Assembly (NCBI GenBank): GCA_024803745.1
Contig: JANJXV010000010.1
Span: forward strand, 31,517,525 to 31,581,524
Source of the DNA: Megascapheus bottae
Lineage: Eukaryota; Chordata; Mammalia; Rodentia; Geomyidae
Length of the DNA stretch: 64,000 nucleotides
Reading direction: 5' to 3'
Below are positions 12,205-24,703 of this stretch, piece after piece (position 1 is the stretch's first letter; each line of letters begins with the position of its first letter). Under the pieces are notes generated by a model. The model had not been told where the DNA came from. It made no database searches and saw nothing but the letters and a program-made list of their open reading frames with translations. The position numbers were made by a program, and so were the translations under genes.

Positions 12205-12870
12205 TTAGCAGTACTGATCTTTCAGTAACTATCCTCTGCTTCTAGTCATCTTCTTTTGCATCTATACAGCTGTGTTTATTTGTATGATGCCCATATTCAG
12301 CTAATCTCTAGGCTTGTGAATTGTAGAATTATCTTGTGTCTGCATATTGATTAGAATCCCCAGATTAGATTTCTGAGGCTGTTTAAAAAAATCAAATCTG
12401 GGAATTCTTATCCACAGGAACTTTGTCCCATGTTACCAAATACAAGTCCCCAGACTTTAGCTCTGGAACTCAGTGCAGACAGGTAGGAGCCATGACCCAG
12501 GAAGGTGCACTATGTTCTCCCTTCAGGGGATGTAGTAGTTCAGCCAAGGGTGGGAAGCATACTGGGAAAATGCTGGAAGGCATTGGCTAGTGATGGCCCA
12601 GTCTCTGCTGGAATGTGTCTTGCTGTCTCCAGAGGTATGCTCCACACTGGAAACTTAAAAATAAACTTCTTTCTTATATGTGGCCATATCACCCAATCTT
12701 ATCAGAATGTTTTTCCTGATACTAACTTCAATGCCTTCTAACCACTTCTGGTCTTAATTCTCTTCTCCAGAGTACAGCAAATGACTTGCCTGTGCCTATA
12801 TTATGAAAATACAGAGAAGGTAAAAAGAAAAAAGAAAAAAAATCACTCAAAATACCATTACCTAATGGGG
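12205..12870. other. intergenic, nothing recognised
   Basis: No supported gene or named repeat. Confidence 0.4.
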
Positions 12871-12955
12871 TTCACACACACACACACACACACACACATG
12901 TATATATCTATTAGTGTGTGTATATTCATATATATACATATTTACATATATATAA
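12871..12955. repeat. (CA)n followed by (TA)-rich tract
   Basis: CA tract of about 14 units at 12872-12898, then TATATATC/TATATACATA-type sequence to 12955. Confidence 0.9.
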
Positions 12956-13300
12956 CAAACTCCAGCTAAATATGTACATACAGGTATGCATACACAATAT
13001 ATACACATTACAGGTACTTTATGTTTTTAAAGTATGAAGAACTTACTCTACTGTGGATTTTTCTTAGTGCTATATCAAACAGAAATATGCTTTGAGCTTT
13101 GAAAGCACATTTTAAATAACTAAGTTAAATTGAATTCCAGTATTTTGACCTAGTTGAATTTATTCAAGCATTTCCTGTGTTTAGGTTATTTCCAGCTTTT
13201 GCTATTATAACTAAAACTTAAACCAACAAATAAATGACTGATAAATCATTGTCTGAATTTTGGTTATTTCTTTAAGAAAGATTTCTAACTGTAGAGTTAG
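12956..13300 (-). mobile_element. possible old LINE-1 fragment
   Basis: The stretch at 13170-13215 ('gtttaggttatttccagctt', then 'ttgctattata') resembles the complement of the very 3' part of L1 ORF2 in old mammalian L1s. The flanks are too diverged to fix the limits. Confidence 0.35.
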
Positions 13301-13616
13301 TGAATAATTTTTTTTTTAAAAACACATGTTGCTTACTCACTACGCAAAGAGGCTGTGAAAGCTTTTACCTCCACTAGTCTTTTAAACTATCTCTTACAAT
13401 TGTCTTTTGCAAAAGAAAACTACCAAATCCAGAGGTTAAAAAATGCATTTCATGGTGATTTTTAACTTGTAAATTTTTTGCTTTCATGATGCAGAGATAT
13501 TTTTAAATATAAAAGACACACAACCATATACGTATACACTTTGATTACTCATAAGACTAAACATGTTCATATGTATTTGTGTGTACACATACATCTCATA
13601 CATTTGGCCATTTTCT

Positions 13617-13715
13617 GGCTTTTTTTTTTTTCTAAGTATGTGGTACCAAGGAATCGAACCCAGGGTTTCGTGAATGCTAGGCAAGCACTCTACCACTAGG
13701 CCAAACTCCCTGCCC
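13617..13715 (-). repeat. ID-like left monomer alone (IDL)
   Basis: Antisense single tRNA-Ala/ID-like unit. It has a T12 tail complement, then GGTACCAAGGAATCGAACCC (B box complement) and GCAAGCACTCTACCACTAGG (A box complement). The right half is absent. A perfect 16-bp target-site duplication (CATTTGGCCATTTTCT) lies at 13601-13616 and 13716-13731, so the monomer inserted as such and is not a truncated dimer. Confidence 0.9.
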
Positions 13716-13731
13716 CATTTGGCCATTTTCT

Positions 13732-14105
13732 ATTAAACAAGAGGAACAGGCAGTTAAGTGGAGAAGAAATAGACCAAATCCATTTTTTTTCTTATAAAAA
13801 AAAGCACAGTACAATTTTTTTTGCTGTTTTGTAAAGTACTTTTCCTTTTTAAGTATAAGTAAAGAACAGTAAGGATTGGATTATAGTTGATTTTTAAACT
13901 AATTTAAATAGCTGTCCAATTTTCCTCATCGATTGTTGAAAAGATTTCCTTTCTCGTTAGTTATTACTCTATGGTAGCATGTTGTGCTACTAGAGATAAT
14001 ATTACTCTCATTGATTTGTCTGAATTCTTGAACTAGTAATAAGACTTATCTGATTTTCTATCCTTTGGGTGACTCAAGTTCTATACTTACTACCTTATTG
14101 TTCAT
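13732..14105. other. intergenic, nothing recognised
   Basis: AT-rich, no supported feature. Confidence 0.4.
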
Positions 14106-14121
14106 AAAATTATTTAATATC

Positions 14122-14312
14122 GGGGCCGGGAGTTTGGCCTAGTGGTTAAAGTGCTTGCCTAGCATGCACGAAGACCCAGGTTCGATTCCTTGGTACCACA
14201 TACATAGACAGAAGTTGGAAATGGTGCTGAGGCTCAAGTGGTAGAGCTCTAGCCTTGAGAAAGTCCAAGGACAGGGCTCAGGCCCTGAGCTCAAGCCCAG
14301 GACTGGCAAAAA
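14122..14312 (+). repeat. IDL-Geo-like dimeric SINE, near full length
   Basis: Sense copy and a good type example. Left half: GGGCCGGGAGTTTGGCCTAG (A-box region) and AGGTTCGATTCCTTGG (B box). Right half: TGAGGCTCAAGTGGTAGAGC (second A-box-like motif) and TGAGCTCAAGCCC (second B-box-like motif), then ACTGGC and an A-tail. The 16-bp duplication AAAATTATTTAATATC lies at 14106-14121 and 14313-14328. Confidence 0.95.
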
Positions 14313-14542
14313 AAAATTATTTAATATCTTTGCTTGTTAATTTTTCTACATTGACTTTACAGTCTTTTTTCCACCATCGGCTAAAACGTCCCACTGTAAT
14401 TTTGTGTTACCCACTGTAATTTTTGTAAATTAATTAGGAGACATAATATTTACTGTTCCAGATGTTCATAAAATGGCATAACATTTCATCTAGTCAAATC
14501 TAGTCAGTAAAATTCTGAAATATAATATGGATTTTGTTTCTA

Positions 14543-14812
14543 TGTTATCTCTCATCTCTTTTGCTGTCCCTTGGTTACCTCATATTGTTACAGTAGTTCA
14601 CCTTGTTATCTGATATATTGTATATATATTTATTTGGTTATTTGAAATCGGATAGGGAAGGGGGAAAACAAGATGAGGGGCAGGAGTGGGGGAGGGAAAT
14701 GAGGACCAAGACATGAGAAAGGGTATCAATGTTTGTGAAGCAATGCACCTTCTATCTGGTGAATATAATGTAACTCTTCTATTAATTACAATAAAAATAT
14801 ATGGAAAAAATT
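14543..14812 (+). mobile_element. LINE-1 3' end, 5'-truncated
   Basis: Sense L1 3' UTR: CTCATCTCTTTTGCTGTCCC, TGTTACAGTAGTTCACCTTG, the G-rich run at 14656-14696, then TATCAATGTTTGTGAAGCAA and a terminal TTACAATAAAAATATATGG. The same sequence forms the 3' end of the full-length L1 in this window. Target-site duplication not evident. Confidence 0.85.
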
Positions 14813-17149
14813 GTGAAATATTTTCCAGATTAAAGGTGAATAAATCTTTCTGGGGATATTCCTTTTTATTCTTTTTTTTTGTTATAACATGTACAAGATA
14901 TAGTTACATTGGTTTTATGGTTATTTATTGATCTTTGACTATATATTTATAATTCAGGTTTTCTACTCAGTTCTCATTCATGTAAAAGTTAGTTCACAGG
15001 GATATTGTGAGCATAATCATAATGATACCAATTAGTAGCTACTTTGCCTATCTTTGGCCAACACTCATACCTCCTAAGTATTTTCTATAACATTGCATCT
15101 ACTAGAGGTCTTAGAACATTGATATAGGCATCTGACTTCCCCCAGCTTCCTGTAGAAGGTTGTAACTTATTTTTAGTTGTGACATCTGTTACCCTTTTAT
15201 AGTAGTTTTTACTCTCTCTAGGTTATTCATTTTTCTGAATTTTTACAATATTTTGATAATAACATATGCTAAATTTTATCACTTACTTTTTCATCACCTG
15301 TTGAAATAATTTCAAAGCTTTTATTATTTCAAACACCAATATTCATCCTTTTAGCTCTTTCCTATAATACCCAACTTATTTGTGAAAATATTGTTTTGCT
15401 AGCCAGGTAAACTTTTCTCACCAGTGATACCATTCTTTCCTTCCATAATGTATTCACTAACATTCTATTTTGACAGTTTATTCATTCATTCACTGTATTA
15501 TTTTACTGCTTTGGTTAAAATAAATGGTGCAAATTTGAGGTTGGCAATTGTTTTACAGAAGTGACAAGCCTAACCCTTGCTACCTTTAGAATCAACAAAG
15601 AAAGAATCTCAGGAAAATAAAAATATTAGCCAATAAACCTTGACTTCATGTTGCTGATAAGTGAAAAATCACAGTAGTGGAATGACAGTGTCAAGGAGGT
15701 ATGATGATTACAATTTGCATAGCACCATCCCCCTTCCTTGCCTCTACTCGAACTCACATGTGGAGACACTAGCATGCCAACTACATAAAGATCATTTGTT
15801 AATATAGCAGCTCTTGCATATTTTATTTTTTAACTCCAAATTGTGAAACATTCATTTTCACTCAAACTTCTTCCAATTCTTTCAATCATTTAAGCATTCA
15901 ACAAAATTTTACTGAAGGGACTAATGTATGACATCCCCTATGTTAGAACTGGAGGACACCTTTTAGATAAGTCAGATATGCTTCTTATTTTTGTAGAACC
16001 TACAATTTCACATGTAAGACTCATTTTTCTTCATAGATCTGTACTTGTTAGACTTTATCAAGTGTTAGTTTTCCATATTGCTCTGTTATTTAATCACATA
16101 ATATACAGTGTTTCCTGATTACTGATGATCTGAATATACCTGAATTAATCATTCAGTATATGCTAAGCACTATTCCAGACACTAAGGATTCCAAGGTGAA
16201 TAATGGTCTCACTATGTGATTTCTCTCCCTCCACCCTCTGCATACACTCCCACTGTTTGTTTTGTGATGTCACCTGCCATGAGGCCTTCCTTGGAGCCAA
16301 GCCCTAGGTCATGCACTTTAACTGACCTCCTTTAACCTGGGTCTTGCCCTCCCTAGGTTTTGGGGGTTGAAGATTACTAATTATATCCCGTGTGTCCACC
16401 ACAGAGTGTAGTACCATGCTTTATATGTGTATGGCAGGAACAGTAAAGAACTAAATCGGGCAAAGTAACAATACAAGTCCTTCTTTTTAGGTTATTTGCA
16501 TTGAAGTCCCTGAAAACTAGAACACATTTTACATTCTTGCATCATTTTGGAAAACTGAAACAATGGTTGTCCAACAAACTTAAATAAAAGTGACATCAAG
16601 TACTTGAAATTTTATGAAACAAAAAACCAAACCAAAACAAAAAACCCTAGAAGATTAAAAGAAGGAAGTTTCAGTATTACTGACCACAGGGTGACTGTAT
16701 TTATAGTCCGGGGTTTTCTGAGAATGAAGTATACAACACAGGAGAAGAGCAAGAGCAACAAATAATAGGAAAGAATCTGGAAGAGGAGAATGAACCAAGG
16801 AAATGGAGAAACACAAAGAAATACAGAAAGAATGAGAAACACAGAGTGAGTCTGTAGGCTAAAAAGCTACTGCTGAGTCGAAATTCAGTGTCATTAGGAT
16901 GCAGCTATTTCTCACAGCACGTACCCCCCCCCCAAAGAAGGAAACGAACCAGCGAATGGAAATAACAGGAATATAAATCACTTAGCCAGTACTCATGGAG
17001 TCTTTATTCCATATTAAACTCCTAAATATATCACATTAGGATTAGTGTTAGCTCTTGGAAATGAAACATCAATAAGAGGACCACATGCTGGTGACTGTAC
17101 CCCAACTAATATTTCAGCTCAGCTTTAATTATCATGCTCATCTGGTAGC
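14813..17149. other. intergenic, repeat-poor
   Basis: About 2.3 kb with no gene supported. A weak ancient-repeat signal lies at 16140-16205 ('tgctaagcactattccagac', a MIR/L2-type phrase). A C10 run sits at 16924. Confidence 0.4.
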
Positions 17150-17320
17150 AGCATGTTGCCAGTAAACAGAAATGGGTCATAGGAAGCCTGGGTTCTTGTT
17201 CTGGATTATCATCATTACGACCTTAGTTGGTTACTTCATTTGTTAAATGTGAATAAAAATTCCCCATTCTGCTGTTTCATGGGGATATTGAGAGGATTCA
17301 ATGTGGATGGATGGACAGAT
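17150..17320 (+). repeat. MIR SINE fragment
   Basis: Sense MIR. Order: GAAGCCTGGGTTCTTGTTCT (tRNA-like part), 'cgaccttagttggttacttc', then 'gttaaatgtgaataaaaatt' and 'gatattgagaggattcaatg', matching the MIR core and 3' order. Confidence 0.6.
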
Positions 17321-19526
17321 AGATATATAGAAATATTGCCATCCTTGAATGAGTGTAAAATGTCAGATAAATGTAAAACTGACCTTGTTCTTTTCACTTA
17401 AAGTAGAGGGTAGGTGGGGAGGTGAGTTTGATGACATCTTGCCATCTTGCACAGAATTCGTGGTGACTGACTGAGGTGTCTATTTTTTTTTCTCCTCAGA
17501 AATATCTGGTCTAGGGTTATTACTGCTTACTTAATTTTTTGCGTACTTTTCCCCTCTAGAAATGCCAAAGGTGAAAAATACTAGTCTACTGCTATAATTT
17601 GTCACCCTTGCTGTTTGAGCAAGACAGGCATAGACAGTTTAGTAATTAAGCTTTTCAACACTGCATCATAAAGTTTTATTCTGGCAAAGGCTATATTTAT
17701 CAGCTAACACGTATTAAATCACTCCACTGTTCAAGCTATTTCTCACTTGAATATGTTCCTTTCAAAACAGAGCAGCTTGCCCTGGCTGACTTGATTAATA
17801 AAAGCACCTTTTTTGGAATATAGTGATGATGTGTGGTCTTGTGGGGCAGAAAGGCACATACCTCAGCCACTTTTCCAAGTGGCACTGATCCTTTATTCCC
17901 TAGGGGATATTGAAACCTTCACCCTGCAATCTTTTAGGGAATCCTGATATCTCCTTTCTGTAGCCCTTTGGTGATCAGGAGAGAGAGTCTCAAATCCATT
18001 TCATTTCTAAAGACAAAACAACTGAAAATGTGAATGCAAAAGAGGGTTTTCAAAATGAGTGAAAAAAAACACAATAACAATGTCAATATGATAATGATCT
18101 CCACCTTAAGGATGGTTGAGTTTTCTTTTTCCCTGCTCATAATATAGTCATATTGAAATATACAGAATTAGTAGTGTATGGAAAGTTGTTACTAATAGTT
18201 AAAGAGAGTCATTTTTCTAAGTAATCTATCTGTTTTTTTTAAACCTTTCTTCGTAGGATGTAAATTCATGAAACAACAGCACTGTTCTTAAAAGTTCAGC
18301 AGGCTTTCAGATAATTATATAATTTAAAAATTATAAATATAGTTGAATCATATGTAAAACCCATATAAGGACAAATGCTCATCAATTATGAAATAGATCA
18401 CTATATTTTTCATTATTTTATGCCAGAGACTGACTGTATTAGCTTCCTTTTTTTTGTTTCTCTACTTCCAAGATTTTTTTTTGCTTCAGAATAAGTGACA
18501 TTACCCACATGTAAGTATTCTTTGAATATTTTATTGCTAAGAGAATAGCATAGGATCAAATACTCTACTTTGTGAGTACACAAATATTTTCTACCTATCC
18601 CTGTGTCTGTGTTTGTGCATGCATGACAAATGGCATATAACGGAGTCATTAAATACCACCACAGTAAGGAGTCTTTTATTGGACTTTACTTAGTTTGTAA
18701 AATCACAACTATTTCTTTCCTTGGGAAGTGATAGCATAGAACTCACTCTTTTACATTTTAAATTAGCCTCAGTAAATCGTTTGAAAGGTTAGGAACCAAT
18801 TTCTCTCCACCCAGAATCAGAGGGTCACATCACTGAAGCATATTGGGATGCCATGTTGAATCGCTAAGTTGGCAAATATTGACCTCTTTTAAGTCCATCC
18901 ATTTTTCTGGTTCAGTAAAGCTTTCAAGTTATTTTTTTTATTGTCCAATAAAAATTTACATCACTAGATGTGACACAGGTCTAAGTGCTATAGCCCATAC
19001 TGGTGAGCAGGTAAGTGAGGAGTTCCAGCCACAGGAGATACAGAAGATGATAATCAAGACATTTCTTTTCAGTTTCTATTTAATATTTTTTGGTGTTTCA
19101 TCTGAAGACAGAAATTTGAGTGTTAAGAAAGTACTGTGTGATTTGGGAGAATTAAGGTGAATCTTGTTAATTTGGGAAAATCTGCAGGTTCCTTTGTCAA
19201 TCAAGCCATTATCCCGACATCAGCTCTAAGATGAGAATTTATCTAACTTAAAACTCAGATCCTCTGAGAACTTGGGAAGTAAATGAGAAGTATAATTTAC
19301 ACTCTGTGATCCACAGTGTGGAGAGATCTTGTACTTGTGAAAATATTCATTCAAGCACACATTGGAAGACTTACAATGGGGTTTAATAATCATTATTCTT
19401 TATTCCGAAATGAAATTTTTAAAAGGGTATTCAGAGTTTTAGCACTGAATTTTTCAAAAAGTTATTCAGAGTTTTAGCACATGTATCCTTCCTCCGGCTT
19501 AATATGATTTTGAGTGAGAGTCACTT
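17321..19526. other. intergenic just downstream of RNLS
   Basis: No repeat or gene that I can name. Whether it holds conserved regulatory elements needs cross-species alignment. Confidence 0.4.
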
Positions 19527-19532
19527 TTTATT
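19527..19532 (-). terminator. candidate RNLS polyadenylation signal
   Basis: AATAAA on the minus strand (TTTATT on +), about 245 bp after the RNLS stop codon. Alternatives are ATTAAA at 19611-19616 and AATAAA at 19399-19404. The sequence alone cannot say which is used. Confidence 0.35.
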
Positions 19533-19777
19533 CTTCAGCACCAGCTTCCTAGCAAAGATTCATTATGGTAATTCAGAAAAGTGGGAAAAGGTAGAAGGTG
19601 TAATAAATTTTTTAATATGGGACATAACTAAGTTATAAAATTGCTTTTATATTTCATATGAAAAATGACAATTAAGTGAAATAATGTCACTTCACAAAAA
19701 AGGAAACAAAATAATCCAGAACAGAAATTTGTGAGAATGAAAAGTCAATGTAAATACAGAGAGAAGGAATACAAGCA
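19533..19777 (-). other. RNLS 3' UTR (extent uncertain)
   Basis: Sequence following the TAG stop at 19778-19780, AT-rich, leading to candidate poly(A) signals at 19611 and 19527. No repeat is inserted in it. Confidence 0.45.
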
Positions 19778-19930
<153 letters not shown>

Positions 19931-20639
19931 CTAAATGGTTAAAAAAACAAATAAAAAGGATTGCAGTTTACATTGTTCACTCTACTCTGCTGGCGTAGTA
20001 CATCCCACGGAGAAAGCTATCCTGTCTTCAGACATCAAGAATTCTACAAAATAGCACCAGACAGCATAAAAATAAAGACCCCCAATAGTTCCACTAGCCC
20101 AAATGTTTACATGGGCATCCTTACATGTTTAAATTCTCAGTGATAGCTATGACTAGCAGAAGTATATAGATCTTTAGGATTATAAGTGCTATGGACTTGA
20201 GTTGTATTTTCTGCTCAAAGTTCTTATACTGAAATAGCCCCCAGGTGATGGTGATAACTGGAGGAGAGTCCTTTAGGAATGTGATTAAGTCATATGGGAT
20301 TAGAATAAGTTGTCCCAGGGGATCCAGTTGGCCCCTTCTTCCATGTAGCAACACAGCCAGTAGGTACCATCTATGAAAAGAGGGTCTACACCAAGCGCCT
20401 CAGTCCATGGTCCTGTGCCCAATAATAGCATGCTTTAGGTCAAAAACCTAAAACATGTTCCCTCCTTCTTTCCTCCTTTCCTTTCTTTTTATTCTTTTTC
20501 ATTATGTTCTAAACATGGTTGGTTCTGAGTTTCTGGGCAGTAGAAAGTTCCCATTTTAAGACATCCCTGCCCTGTGTTAAAGGAGTTCTTAGTCCCAAAT
20601 GTAAGACTGAGCCAAAAACAGTAAGTAGCTCCCTTCTAT

Positions 20640-20715
20640 TATTTACTGAGCACCTCCTTTGTGCATCATGGAAATGAATTAATCCATTGTAATTTATTCA
20701 TGTTGTGATTATGGG
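20640..20715 (-). repeat. MIR-type fragment
   Basis: 'ttactgagcacctcctttgt' followed by 'gaattaatccattgtaattt' is the phrase order of the 3' end of MIR read antisense. Short and diverged. Confidence 0.4.
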
Positions 20716-20829
20716 AGTCCGATGAGTTTGCTAGTAAAGGTTATTCTAAGAAGGAACATTATGTATAAATGTCCAGTTTATGTGCAAAGATAGAGCCCAG
20801 TATGCTTAGGAAAGTATGACGCAGGTCAT

Positions 20830-20831
20830 AG

Positions 20832-20898
<67 letters not shown>
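20830..20898. repeat. (GT)n microsatellite
   Basis: About 34 GT units with one TT interruption near 20847. Confidence 0.97.
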
Positions 20899-20900
<2 letters not shown>

Positions 20901-21489
20901 TGGCTGAATGAAGAAAAGGACTTCATAACTGAGGTCAGTTAGGAAGGATTTAATGTTTCACATTTTAAAAATAGAAACACCAATAAATAAGAAACGTCCA
21001 AGGTTTATGTTATGTGAAATAATATGAGACACAGCGGTTATTTCCTGGGGAAAACATTCTTAAGATTAGGATATGATGATGCTGATAATTTTCACATGAG
21101 AAGAACAAGTGAAAGGTAAGTGTTATAATCTTGAACACTGAAATTGATGGCCACTGAATCATCCCAAACTCCCTAGAACACCAAAATACACAAAATTCTT
21201 CTAGTGGCAGTCTCACTTCACATTGCTTCACAGCACAACCTCAGGGCATCATTCATGCAGACATGACAGCATGGCAGTTCTCACCATGTTGTGCTTTCGT
21301 GGAGAGTAATAGTGTAAGAGGTATAAGGACTTGTTTCCAAATCAGGCAAAGGTGAAACTCTGTAATAAATACTGCTTAGATAACTGTGTTGAGATTTTGG
21401 TGTTGAATAGGCTGTTAATATATACTTTTACCATTGAAGATGTGAAGAAACATTTTGCTTATTTTGTTGATAGATTATATTTTGATTTT
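20899..21489. other. intronic, nothing recognised
   Basis: No supported feature. Confidence 0.4.
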
Positions 21490-21566
21490 CTTTTCAGAGA
21501 AGGAGATCAAACTGCATGGTTTACAAATGCTAGGGAAGTGCTCCACTCTGGTCTACATCCCTAGTA
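21490..21566 (-). repeat. old ID-like SINE remnant
   Basis: Antisense tRNA-like unit. 'gagatcaaactgcatggttt' and 'atgctagggaagtgctccac' line up with the B- and A-box complements of rodent ID, ending CTACATCCCTAG. More diverged than the IDL copies. Confidence 0.55.
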
Positions 21567-22555
21567 CTTTGGTGTTGTTTTAACAGAAAAGTCAGAACAA
21601 CTGCTACTTTGTTGAGCTACTGATAAGGACACCTAGAACCCTGAGCTACTAAGATATAAATACAATGCTAAGAGGATCCTCTCACTTTAGGAGAGCCCTT
21701 TATAGTAACATCTCTGATACACACAGCACATGTGTGGAAATCTGCAAATACGATCTTTGAGAGGCTAACAGAGACAGCACATACTAGGGACACTGAAACA
21801 TAGCCTTTGCTTTTTATTTTTGTGTTTATATATATTACTGCTATTGTAGAGGTGATATACATGAGTCCGGAAATGAATCCAATTCTTTTTGAACCCTGTC
21901 TTTCCTTCTCTCGATCTCTCCTAGTTTTTACCTCTTGTCCCCAACCACAAGATGTACAGTTCATCTTCCACACAGTGTCTACTGAGTGTCTCTGTTATAT
22001 TTGCTCACCCTTGCTCCACCTTTTCTGTGGAACCTTCCCAAATACAAACAGACAAAAGGAAAAGAAAACAAAAGCAGCAACTACAGCCGATTAATAAGTC
22101 TTATTTCCTTGTCACTCATTTCATAAAATCCTATTTTATATAATCATAGGTACATAGCTAGTCTCTAGACATGAACACACTGAGGTGAAAGGAAGATAGG
22201 CATAGTGGCCATACGTATTCAGTCAGCGCTTTGACACTTTTGCTTTGGAAAGAATTCTAGCAAGTTGGGATTTGTCAGTGGAATACTAAGAAAGGAAAAG
22301 ATGCTAGATATTAGTGACTTTGAAACATGTCAACTGATAGTTTGAAAGCCAGGGATGTTACATAAAAACTCAAACAGGGAAGATGCCTGGCATTCTGGGG
22401 CCACTTACTAAATGGGCCAACAATTTTTTTAATTTTTTAAATAGGTCCCCGAAGTGTCAGCCATTAGCTGTCCTGCATCATTAATGTTCACAATAATGGC
22501 CCTAGCTTTCCAGAACCAATTCCTATATGCATAAAAGATTCAGTGCTAGTATTTC
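21567..22555. other. intronic, nothing recognised
   Basis: No gene or named repeat. The overlapping frames on both strands at 21668-22143 have no domain signature. Confidence 0.4.
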
Positions 22556-22765
22556 TTGAATGTTTACTGTGTGCATATCAAATGCTTGACATGCATATCT
22601 CATTCAATTCACACAGCAACTCTGTGAGGTAGGTATTACTAGTCTCACAATATAGATGAGAAAGTTGAGATTCAGCACTATTGCTATTAGTCCAGACAGA
22701 AAGCTCATAGATGAATAAAATGAGAGAGCAGGCTGACTCTGGAATCTACATTCCCAGCACTTTTA
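22556..22765 (-). repeat. MIR SINE, nearly complete
   Basis: Antisense MIR. 'tgtttactgtgtgcatatca' (3' end), 'cagcaactctgtgaggtagg' and 'agatgagaaagttgagattc' (core), then 'gagcaggctgactctggaat' (tRNA-like part). The best preserved MIR in the window. Confidence 0.75.
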
Positions 22766-23918
22766 GTAAAATTTCCATAATGCTATGATGAAAGGAAAGC
22801 AAAACAAAAAATGTCTGAGTAGTCATTTATCTTTAAGCAGCCTGAAAATCAATATACATGGAATACGTAATTTATATAAACTAGGTATAATTAAAAGTTT
22901 TTAATAGGTATTGAATTTTGTGTCTCTAGAAAATTCATACAACTACGATCATTGATCCATATTCATATAAACACATACCCATGTGTGTGTCTGACTATGC
23001 AGAATATATGCACATGTCTAACTCTCCATTTGTGGTGAGGTTTTGATATATTCCATTTGACATCCTCATATAGATAAACTGTGGCACCAGTAGACGTACA
23101 ACTATTAAGTAGAACGGAGCTTAAGGGAAAAATGTTCTGCCCAGTCTAAGCTGGTAACTTATCAGTGCTATGTAATTTAATTTGATGAGTAGTAAAAACT
23201 AGATGGCAGATCACATGGCTAGAAAACTGGGCCACTGATTAGCTGGTCGGCAGTTTGGATGAAATCAATCTCACTGCATTTAGATGGAATTGCCCATTTT
23301 GCAATTACCCAATGAGGAAAATATGAAAACATGGAGTCTGTGTTGGCAAGCTTCTTCAGCCATGTGAACCAGAAAGCCCTGGAGTACAGGAGCACAGAAC
23401 TGTCAAAGCCACAATCTCTCACAGTATTGCAGCCTCTGGAGCCACAATGAGGAACCACATCTCAATGACTGTGTTTAAAAGAGATGTCAGGGCTGAAACA
23501 ACTCCTTGGAAATCCAGGTTGTTCTGGCTTGCGTGTGTGCTAGGGCTGGTCAGAAAGAACTCTTGCCTGCTCTAGGTGAGAAATGTAAGACTTCTGTAAA
23601 TTTAGGTGATGGCTGAATTGGCTGTATGGATTTAAAGGAGAAAAAGTTGTTTTTTTTAAGTGATTTAAAACCATGTAGATGAGTTTTGTGATTGTACTCT
23701 AACTGCAGAATAAAATATAAACTGCTAGGCTTCATAGGGAGAGCTCTTCATAGTAGAGTTCTAACCTCTATTCTAGAAATGTCCTTTCAGACTTATCTAC
23801 ACATAATTCTTTTGCAAGCATAAAGAAATGAAAGAGAAATGTGGTAGAGAATAGTGGTACAGTGCTAGCCTTAGAAGACAGTGATGAGACCCTGAGTTCA
23901 AGCACTATTATTGGACTG
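22766..23918. other. intronic, nothing recognised
   Basis: No supported gene. 23219-23550 is less AT-rich than its surroundings but has no domain or repeat signature. Confidence 0.4.
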
Positions 23919-24040
23919 AGAGAGAGAAAGAAAGAGAAAGAGATACAGAGAGATAGACACAGAAACAGAGAGACAGAGAGATAGGCAAAGAGAGAAAAAG
24001 ACAGAGAGACAGAGACAGAGAGGTAGAAGGAGAAAGAGAA
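23919..24040. repeat. degenerate polypurine tract (GAGA/GACAGA)
   Basis: About 120 bp of nearly pure purine on +, with GAGAGA, GAAAGA, GACAGA and GATACAGA units. Apparent S/L/C-rich frames on the minus strand are repeat shadows. Confidence 0.9.
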
Positions 24041-24486
24041 GATATTTGCAGAGATTGGCTCTCTTTCCAAAAATGCCCTCCATCTTGGAGTTTCACCTCT
24101 CTGAATTACTTTTGAACACTGATTACTTTTAAACAGTTGATGTCCTAAAGTCTTGATACTTGCTCACGTGATCTGTCTTCCCTCTGTGCTGACCATAGCA
24201 CTGACAAAGTAGGGTATTCTTCCAGAAGGCTCCACTGAATTATTCTTTGGGGGTTTTCTTCTGAGCTACTGACTTGGTTCTGCAAGTTCATACTATGCAT
24301 TTTTCTTTTCAGTGGGAAAGAAACATTTCTACACAGCAAACCAGTCTCATGCTCTTTTCCTCCAATCACCTTTCAATAATTTGGTAATGAAAATATCAAG
24401 CAGGTTTCCCATTGCAAATCTATCAGAAATTAAGTTCAAGTCTATAAAGACAGGCATCTTGCCTGTCTTCAAAGTATAGGGAATAG
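24041..24486. other. intronic, nothing recognised
   Basis: No supported feature. Confidence 0.4.
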
Positions 24487-24502
24487 TAAATAAATTAAGA
24501 GG

Positions 24503-24687
24503 GGCTGGGAGTTTAGCCTAGTGCCAGAGTGCTTGCCTAGTATGCACGAAGACCCGGGTTTGATTCCTCGGTACCACATACATAGAAAAGCTGGAAGTGG
24601 TTCTGTGGCTCAAGTAGTAGAGTGTGAGTCTACAGCAGAGTGCAGGCTCTGAGTTCAGGCCCTGACTGGCAAAAACAAACAAACAAA
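24503..24687 (+). repeat. IDL-Geo-like dimeric SINE
   Basis: Sense copy with GGGGCTGGGAGTTTAGCC and GGGTTTGATTCCTCGG in the left half, TGTGGCTCAAGTAGTAGAG in the right half, and an AAACAAACAAATAAAT tail. The right half is shortened by about 20 bp before the second B box. The 16-bp duplication TAAATAAATTAAGAGG lies at 24487-24502 and 24688-24703. Confidence 0.93.
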
Positions 24688-24703
24688 TAAATAAATTAAG
24701 AGG

